Source: Rhodobacteraceae bacterium IMCC1335
Lineage (GTDB): Bacteria > Pseudomonadota > Alphaproteobacteria > Rhodobacterales > Rhodobacteraceae
NCBI GenBank assembly: GCA_039640495.1
Contig: CP046864.1
Span: forward strand, 3,583,001 to 3,647,000
Direction of reading: 5' to 3'
Length of the DNA stretch: 64,000 nt
Position numbers and translations under genes: made by a program. The notes under the pieces were generated by a model, which saw only the letters and a list, made by a program, of their open reading frames with translations, searched no databases and was not told where the DNA came from. Below, piece by piece: positions 58,364-64,000 of the stretch (positions are counted from its first letter, which is position 1; every line of letters begins with the position of its first letter).

Positions 58364-59230
58364 TTACAGATGCGGCGCGTCAATACAGCGCAAAAAAGCG
58401 CGAATCATGGGTTGATCGCGGCGGATGGATAAAAACACCAAAGATTCTTTCATGCGCAGCGTTGCACCCGAAATTGCGACAGCACGTATATCAGACGCAT
58501 TGCCCAATTCGGCGCGCGAGACAAATCCGATACCCGCCCCCGATGCCACCACCTCGCGCAGAGCCTCACGTCCGTCAACTTCAATCACCGGGCGCAAACG
58601 CAGACCGCAGGCCTGCGCCTCTGCTTCGATACAGCGCCGGGTACTTGATCCTTTTTCACGGAATACCAATGGCCATTTTACGAGCTGCTTAAACGCAAGC
58701 TCTTGAACTGTTTCGGGTAAAAAGCCTTGTGCCATAATTGCGACAATTGGCGCATCCCCCATCGGAATTTCCACCAAATCGAGTGCTGAGGGGCTATTAC
58801 CCACCACGCCAATCTCTGCATCATAATGGCGTAAGCGCTGCAGCACATCTTCCGAATTTCCCGTTCGAACCGACACGAAGGTTTTCGGGTTCGCCGCGCG
58901 AAAAGCGCTGAGCGACGCCGTGATATGCAAAGCCGAATCTGCCACCACACGCAACTTGCCCCGCAACTGGTGTTGGCGCTTGCTTAAACAAAGCCCGATT
59001 TGTTCTTCCACATCGAAAAACTGCCGCGTCAGCAAAAACAACTCATCCCCGGCTTCGGTAAGCCGCACATGTTTTTTTTCACGATGGAACAAAAGCGTAT
59101 CATGCAGCTGTTCCAATTGTCGCACGTGATCGGATAGGCTTGGCTGGCTTTGGTTCAACGCGCGCGCAGCGCTGGAAAACCCGCCATGCAATGCAACAAA
59201 GTGAAAGGCGCGAAGTTGGGTATATCTCAT
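58364..59230 (-). CDS. LysR-family regulator of phosphonate catabolism (predicted)
   Basis: 288 residues. The N-terminal winged HTH is MRYTQLRAFHFVALHGGFSS then NQSQPSLSDHVRQLEQ. The C-terminal periplasmic-binding-like effector domain spans residues 90-288. It is divergent from phnW with a 92-bp shared promoter region, a layout known for LysR regulators of 2-aminoethylphosphonate catabolism. The effector is inferred to be 2-aminoethylphosphonate. Confidence 0.88.
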   Translation of the reverse strand: MRYTQLRAFHFVALHGGFSSAARALNQSQPSLSDHVRQLEQLHDTLLFHREKKHVRLTEAGDELFLLTRQFFDVEEQIGLCLSKRQHQLRGKLRVVADSALHITASLSAFRAANPKTFVSVRTGNSEDVLQRLRHYDAEIGVVGNSPSALDLVEIPMGDAPIVAIMAQGFLPETVQELAFKQLVKWPLVFREKGSSTRRCIEAEAQACGLRLRPVIEVDGREALREVVASGAGIGFVSRAELGNASDIRAVAISGATLRMKESLVFLSIRRDQPMIRAFLRCIDAPHL

Positions 59231-59322
59231 CTATAAGTTTTTCCGATTATTTAATATGATTAATTTATTTTACTTATAGCATAATGCGGCGCATTTAGGG
59301 AACGTAAATTGGGAGAGCCCAT

Positions 59323-60516
59323 ATGCCAAACACCGACTGTTTTGAAAAATTACCCAAGCCCGCGCTTGGCGAGCCATATTTGTTAACGCCAGGTCCGCTC
59401 ACCACGGCCTATGATGTAAAACAAGAGATGCTCAAAGATTGGGGCAGTTGGGATGATGATTTTCGAGCTATGACAGCGCAAATACGAACAGGTTTGCTGG
59501 CGCTGATTGGCCCAAAAGCCGATCTTTATGATTGCGTGCCAATGCAAGGCCCCGGATCTTACGCGGTTGAAGCCATGTTGGGCAGTTTTGTGCCCCAAGA
59601 TGGCAAGGTTTTGGTTTTGGCCAATGGCGCCTATGGCATGCGCGCCGCAGCCACATTAGACTATCTTGCCCGCGATAAAATCGTTTTAGATAAGGGGGAT
59701 TATATGCCCCCTCGCGGCGCTGAAGTGGCAGAGATTTTAGCAAAGGATCCGGCGATCACCCATGTGATGGCGATCCATTGCGAGACCTCGTCCGGAATTT
59801 TAAACCCGATTGAAGAAATTGCCGAAGCAACCCGCGCCGCGGGACGCAAATTGTTAATTGATTCGATGTCAGCCTTCGGCGCGCTTCCGCTGCACCCCGC
59901 CCAGCTTGGATGCGCGGCCTTTGTCTCCTCGGCCAATAAATGTATCGAAGGCGTGCCCGGTTTTAGCTTTGTAATCGCGCAAACCACCGAGTTGCAGGCC
60001 GCGCGGGGCAATGCGCATTCTTTAAGCCTTGATGTAGAAGCGCAATGGCGGGTCATGAATGACACTGGGCAATGGCGCTTTACTCCGCCCACGCATGTGG
60101 TGGCCGCCTTTTTAAAGGCTTTGGCCGCCCATGCTGCAGAGGGCGGTGTTGAGGCGCGCGGGGCGCGCTACACTCAAAACCGCGATTTCATGGTATCGGG
60201 CATGCGCGCGCTTGGCTTTGAAACATTGCTAGAAGACCGCTGGTTATCCCCAATCATCGTTACATTTTTCTGCCCCGCTGACCCGGCTTTTAAATTCAGC
60301 CAGTTTTATGATGCGATGAAAGAACGGGGCTTTATCATCTATCCTGGAAAGCTGACGATTGTAGACAGTTTTAGAATCGGGTGTATTGGTCAGATAGACA
60401 CGGATGTGATGCACCACATGCTGACTGCGGTGAAAGCCGCATTGGCGCAAATGGGCGTTACAGATGCGGCCCCGCCAAGCGCCGCCCTGAACGAACGACG
60501 CAAATTAACAGCCTAA
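59323..60516 (+). CDS. phnW: 2-aminoethylphosphonate--pyruvate transaminase
   Basis: 397-residue class V PLP aminotransferase converting 2-aminoethylphosphonate and pyruvate to phosphonoacetaldehyde and L-alanine. Characteristic segments are YLLTPGPLTTAYDVKQEML, YDCVPMQGPGSYAVEAML, DSMSAFGALPL, and the PLP Lys in SSANKCIEGVPGF near residue 205. GGGAGAG precedes the ATG. First gene of phnW-phnA-phnY. Confidence 0.95.
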   Translation: MPNTDCFEKLPKPALGEPYLLTPGPLTTAYDVKQEMLKDWGSWDDDFRAMTAQIRTGLLALIGPKADLYDCVPMQGPGSYAVEAMLGSFVPQDGKVLVLANGAYGMRAAATLDYLARDKIVLDKGDYMPPRGAEVAEILAKDPAITHVMAIHCETSSGILNPIEEIAEATRAAGRKLLIDSMSAFGALPLHPAQLGCAAFVSSANKCIEGVPGFSFVIAQTTELQAARGNAHSLSLDVEAQWRVMNDTGQWRFTPPTHVVAAFLKALAAHAAEGGVEARGARYTQNRDFMVSGMRALGFETLLEDRWLSPIIVTFFCPADPAFKFSQFYDAMKERGFIIYPGKLTIVDSFRIGCIGQIDTDVMHHMLTAVKAALAQMGVTDAAPPSAALNERRKLTA

Positions 60517-60536
60517 CGAATGAAGAAAGCCATCGA

Positions 60537-61781
60537 ATGACAATGAATACGGAAGTAAATGTAAACGGGCGCGTTTATACAGCCCCAAAAACCTGCGCGA
60601 TTGTGATCTGTCTTGACGGCTGTGAACCGGCGTATTTGGATGTGGCGATTGGCGAAGGTTTGATGCCCACATTAAAGCGTATCCGGGCCCTGGGCAGCGA
60701 TCATCTTGCCCATTCGGTGATCCCCTCCTTCACCAACCCCAACAATATGTCGATCGCGACGGGGCGCCCGCCCGCGGTGCATGGCATTTGCGGCAATTAC
60801 CTGTATGAGCCGGAAACCGGCGAAGAAGTGATGATGAATGATGTGCGGTTCTTGCGCGCTCCAACCGTGTTCAGCGGCCTGTACAATGCCGGGGCCAAAG
60901 TGGCCGTGGTCACGGCCAAAGACAAATTGCGGGCGCTGTTGGGCGCGGGTTTGAAATTTGATGAAGATCGCGCGATTTGTTTTTCCTCAGAAAAGGCCGA
61001 TCAAGCTACCTTGGCCGAAAACGGGATTGAAAATGCAAGCGCCTATATGGATCGCCCCGTCCCAGAAGTCTATTCTGCCGATTTGTCAGAATTTGTTTTT
61101 GCCGCCGGGGTAAAGCTTCTCAAAACCTGGGCGCCAGACGTGATGTATCTGTCAACCACAGATTACATCCAACATAAATTTGCCCCTGATGAGCAAGGCG
61201 CAAAAGATTTCTATGCGATGTTTGACCACTATCTGGCTGAACTAGACGCATTAGGCGCCGCAATCGTGGTGACTGCCGATCATGGTATGAAACCCAAGCA
61301 TCAAGCCGATGGCACCCCGGCAGTGATTTATATCCAGGATGTATTAGACCAGTGGCTGGGTGAAAAAGCCGCGCGCGTTATTCTGCCCATCACCGATCCT
61401 TATGTCGTGCATCATGGCGCTTTGGGCTCGTTTGCAACGGCCTATTTGCCCGAAGGCTGCGATCATGGTGAGATCATTGCCCGCCTGTCAGCCTTGCCCG
61501 AAATGCTCTCAGTGCGCAGCAAAGAAGAGGCGGTGGCCGAATTTGAACTGCCGGCAGATCGGATTGGCGATATCGTTATGGTGTCAACCGAAAATATGAC
61601 CATTGGCACCTCCCAGCATCGCCATGATCTGGCCGCCCTGAAAGAACCTTTGCGTAGCCATGGCGGGCTTACCGAACAAACCGTGCCGTTTATCGTAAAC
61701 CGGGTTATGGATTTGCCAAATGCGCCCCAATTGCGAAATTTTGATGCGTTTTATTATGCCCTGCAAGCGGCTACGCAGTAA
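60537..61781 (+). CDS. phnA: phosphonoacetate hydrolase
   Basis: 414-residue zinc enzyme of the alkaline-phosphatase superfamily cleaving phosphonoacetate to acetate and phosphate. The nucleophile Thr lies in PSFTNPNNMSIATGRPP near residue 68. Metal ligands include D in ICLDGCEPAY, and DxxxH/DH in STTDYIQHKF and TADHGMKPKH. The start at 60537 follows the phnW stop by 20 bases and gives the expected N-terminus; a longer frame starting inside phnW is not homologous. A hairpin follows the stop. Confidence 0.94.
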   Translation: MTMNTEVNVNGRVYTAPKTCAIVICLDGCEPAYLDVAIGEGLMPTLKRIRALGSDHLAHSVIPSFTNPNNMSIATGRPPAVHGICGNYLYEPETGEEVMMNDVRFLRAPTVFSGLYNAGAKVAVVTAKDKLRALLGAGLKFDEDRAICFSSEKADQATLAENGIENASAYMDRPVPEVYSADLSEFVFAAGVKLLKTWAPDVMYLSTTDYIQHKFAPDEQGAKDFYAMFDHYLAELDALGAAIVVTADHGMKPKHQADGTPAVIYIQDVLDQWLGEKAARVILPITDPYVVHHGALGSFATAYLPEGCDHGEIIARLSALPEMLSVRSKEEAVAEFELPADRIGDIVMVSTENMTIGTSQHRHDLAALKEPLRSHGGLTEQTVPFIVNRVMDLPNAPQLRNFDAFYYALQAATQ

Positions 61782-61799
61782 ATCGGCGTTCAACATGCG

Positions 61800-61821
61800 C
61801 CCGCCAAAGGTTTTTGGCGGG
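61800..61821. promoter_or_regulatory. stem-loop between phnA and phnY
   Basis: Perfect 9-bp stem CCCGCCAAA / TTTGGCGGG with loop GGTT. It is followed by TTAAAAAA rather than a T-run, so it is not a good plus-strand terminator. Possible roles are mRNA stabilisation or partial attenuation between the two genes. Confidence 0.55.
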
Positions 61822-61941
61822 TTAAAAAACCAGGAGGGGGTTGAAAAAACACCTCACTGCCCTCCTCTTACGAAAACCGCGCTTGTCTGATGATGAGCGC
61901 TGACCGCAAATAGATCAACGTGAAGAAGAATGAGGCTCCAA

Positions 61942-63390
61942 ATGACAGCGACAAAACAAATGCGACACGAAGCCATGCGCATCGGAGGCGAAAAAGTCTT
62001 TACAGACGATGTGGTCGAGGTGCGCTATCCCTATACGGATGAGGTGGTGGCCACGGTTCCGGCCGGCACCGCAGAACATGCGGCGAAAGCCTTTGCAATT
62101 GCCGCCGCCTATAAACCCAGCTTAACGCGGTATGAGCGCCAGAAAATTCTGTTTCGCGCTGCCGAATTGATCCGTGAACGGCGCGATAGCATCGCGCATT
62201 GGCTTACCTTGGAATTGGGCATTTGCCAACAGCATGCGCTTTATGAAACCGGGCGTTCTTATGATGTGTTTATGTTGGCCGGTCAGGCCGCCATTCAAGA
62301 TGATGGTCAAATCTTCAGTTGCGATCTGACACCGCATGGTAAACCGCGCAAAATATTCACCAAGCGCGAACCGGTGCGCGCGATCTCGGCCATCACCCCG
62401 TTCAATCATCCCTTAAACATGGTGGCGCATAAAATCGCCCCCGCGATTGCAACCAATAACTGCGTTGTGTGCAAACCAACCGAGTTAACGCCGCTGACTG
62501 CGATCACATTGGCGGATATTTTATACGAAGCCGGCCTGCCGGTTGAGATGTTCCAAATCGTTACCGGATGGCCCAAAGATATTGGCGATGAAATGGTCAC
62601 CAATGAAAATATTGATATTGTCACCTTCACCGGCGGTGTGCCTGTGGGCAAAATGATTGCACAAAAAGCCGGATATAAACGCGCCGCGCTTGAGCTTGGC
62701 GGCAACGATCCATTGATTATTTTAAATGATCTCTCTGATGCAGATCTGGAAAAAGCCGCGACGATTGCGGTGGCCGGTGCCACGGGCAATTCCGGCCAGC
62801 GCTGCACGGCAGTTAAGCGGATCTTGGTGCAAGAGAGCGTGGCGGATAAGTTTGTGCCGCTGGTGCTGGAAAAAGCCAAAGCCATCCGCTTTGGCGATCC
62901 GATGGATCCGGATACGCAATTGGGCTGCGTGATCCATGCTCAAGCCGCAGAATTATTTGAAAAGCGGGTCTATATGGCCGAAGCCGAGGGCGCCGAAATC
63001 CTGTACCATCCGGGGCGCAACGGAGCGCTTTTGCCCCCGATCGTGATCGATAAAGTACCCCATAGCTCAGAATTGGTGATGGAAGAAACCTTTGGCCCGA
63101 TCGTACCGATCGTGCGCGTGCCCGATGATGATGCCGCCGTGATGGCAATTTCAAACTCAACCGAATTTGGATTGTCCTCCGGCGTCTGCACGAATGATTT
63201 TACCCGCATGCAAGCCTTTATCGAGGGGTTGGATGTGGGCACTGTGAACATTTGGGAACAACCGGGATACCGCATTGAGATGTCGCCCTTTGGCGGTATC
63301 AAAGATAGCGGGAATGGCGTCAAAGAAGGGGTTTTGGAAGCCATGAAATTCTTCACAAATGTCAAAACCTATTCATTGCCATGGCCATAA
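61942..63390 (+). CDS. phnY: phosphonoacetaldehyde dehydrogenase
   Basis: 482-residue NAD-dependent aldehyde dehydrogenase oxidising phosphonoacetaldehyde to phosphonoacetate. Catalytic residues are Glu in [12 protein letters not shown] and Cys in [14 protein letters not shown] near residue 290; Asn is in [12 protein letters not shown]. The ATG at 61942 is taken over 61930 because GAGG lies at proper spacing. It completes the three-enzyme route PhnW-PhnY-PhnA. Assignment to phosphonoacetaldehyde rests on neighbours plus the fold. Confidence 0.93.
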   Translation: MTATKQMRHEAMRIGGEKVFTDDVVEVRYPYTDEVVATVPAGTAEHAAKAFAIAAAYKPSLTRYERQKILFRAAELIRERRDSIAHWLTLELGICQQHALYETGRSYDVFMLAGQAAIQDDGQIFSCDLTPHGKPRKIFTKREPVRAISAITPFNHPLNMVAHKIAPAIATNNCVVCKPTELTPLTAITLADILYEAGLPVEMFQIVTGWPKDIGDEMVTNENIDIVTFTGGVPVGKMIAQKAGYKRAALELGGNDPLIILNDLSDADLEKAATIAVAGATGNSGQRCTAVKRILVQESVADKFVPLVLEKAKAIRFGDPMDPDTQLGCVIHAQAAELFEKRVYMAEAEGAEILYHPGRNGALLPPIVIDKVPHSSELVMEETFGPIVPIVRVPDDDAAVMAISNSTEFGLSSGVCTNDFTRMQAFIEGLDVGTVNIWEQPGYRIEMSPFGGIKDSGNGVKEGVLEAMKFFTNVKTYSLPWP

Positions 63391-63482
63391 ACACACAAGT
63401 GACGGGCGGCGCGGGCATGCTGACATTTCGTGACTAGCACGGAAAGCTTTGACGGCACCCGTACAACAGTGCTTGGGGCCCA

Positions 63483-64000
63483 ATGATAAGCACCGGGGTC
63501 ATTCTAATCGCTTTAAGCGCGGCGCTTTTGCACGCCACATGGAATGCTATGCTCAAGGGAGCCACGGATCGCGCATTGTCGATTGGCTTGGTCTCTTTAG
63601 GGCATTTCGTGCCCGCCCTGCCGTTTTTTTTAATCCTACCCGCGCCGGATATGGCCGCGCTGCCCTACATTATTGCCTCAACGGTGATCCATTGGGGCTA
63701 TTACTTTTTCCTGATCGCAGCTTATAAACACAGCGATCTTTCACTGGCCTATCCAATTGCGCGCGGGGCAGCGCCGGTTTTAATTGCCCTGGGCGCCACA
63801 ATCTGGCCGGGGGAAATCCTATCGCCCATGGCTTGGGGCGGAATCATCGGTGTCTCTTGCGGCGTTACAATTCTGGTCGTATCCCGCGCCACGGGCGCGC
63901 TTAAAAAAGCCCTGTTTCCGGCCTTCATCACCGCTTTGATGGTGGCGGCTTATTCGATCGTGGATGGGATTGGGGTACGCGTCTCAGGTGCACCTCTCTC
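63483..64000 (+). CDS. EamA/DMT-family transporter (3' end outside window)
   Basis: Frame open from ATG 63483 to the window end, 172 codons visible. It starts MISTGVILIALSAALLHATW NAML and has at least five hydrophobic helices, matching the drug/metabolite transporter superfamily (EamA domains, half shown). The substrate is unknown. It is 92 bases after phnY on the same strand, so it may be part of the phn operon. Confidence 0.82.
   Translation, partial: MISTGVILIALSAALLHATWNAMLKGATDRALSIGLVSLGHFVPALPFFLILPAPDMAALPYIIASTVIHWGYYFFLIAAYKHSDLSLAYPIARGAAPVLIALGATIWPGEILSPMAWGGIIGVSCGVTILVVSRATGALKKALFPAFITALMVAAYSIVDGIGVRVSGAPL

Noticed and set aside
61800..61821. Terminator after phnA
   Set aside because: The stem is strong but is followed by TTAAAAAA, not a T-run, so it is listed as a stem-loop and phnY is kept in the operon.

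Overview
The window is chromosomal DNA of an alphaproteobacterium, most likely a marine member of the Roseobacter group (Rhodobacterales). The family-level content points there: AddAB, an hslV/hslU locus, a DUF1467 protein, methylmalonyl-CoA epimerase, PabB/PabC overlapping genes, PhoX, and a complete 2-aminoethylphosphonate catabolic set. By eye the base composition is moderate (about half GC), lower than in most cultured roseobacters. Species cannot be decided from the window.

Layout. 1-9.1 kb: end of addB, addA, trxA, hslV, an unknown membrane protein, and hslU. 9.8-13.9 kb: glpR-glpD, a methyltransferase and an MscS channel. 13.9-14.9 kb: a decayed ABC-transporter ATPase. 14.9-18.1 kb: a GGCT-like protein, a class III cyclase/TolB-like/TPR protein and an unknown protein. 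18.1-21.5 kb: a zinc uptake locus, znuA divergent from zur-znuC-znuB, where ZnuA carries a 22-copy His-Asp-Glu tandem repeat. 21.5-33.8 kb: housekeeping genes (DUF1467, mce, a receiver-domain protein, aspS, pabC/pabB, carB, two GSTs, mtaB, dapF). 33.93 kb: tRNA-Lys(UUU).

Directly after the tRNA comes a roughly 6.6-kb accessory segment (about 34.0-40.6 kb). It holds degraded genes, a membrane-anchored small protein, a secreted seven-repeat Cys protein, and a translationally coupled pair made of a DUF1611 (DgcN-like) P-loop acyltransferase and an ornithine-racemase-like PLP enzyme. It also holds two small conserved hypotheticals, a truncated HGGxxG gene and a dead IS3-family element. 40.9-46 kb: a second cyclase/TolB-like/TPR paralogue, a SnoaL-like protein, small hypotheticals, a VOC protein and decayed sequence. 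46.3-51 kb: a frameshifted PhoX phosphatase, a small membrane protein and a photolyase.

51.2-57.5 kb holds a five-gene peptide-type (Opp/Dpp/Yej-like) ABC importer. 58.4-64 kb holds a LysR regulator divergent from phnW-phnA-phnY and the start of an EamA-type transporter. PhnW, PhnY and PhnA together convert 2-aminoethylphosphonate via phosphonoacetaldehyde and phosphonoacetate to acetate and phosphate. No recognised phosphonate importer is present, so the adjacent peptide-type ABC system is a candidate. The most unusual items are the ZnuA repeat, the DUF1611-racemase pair with its Cys-repeat neighbour, and the PhoX frameshift.
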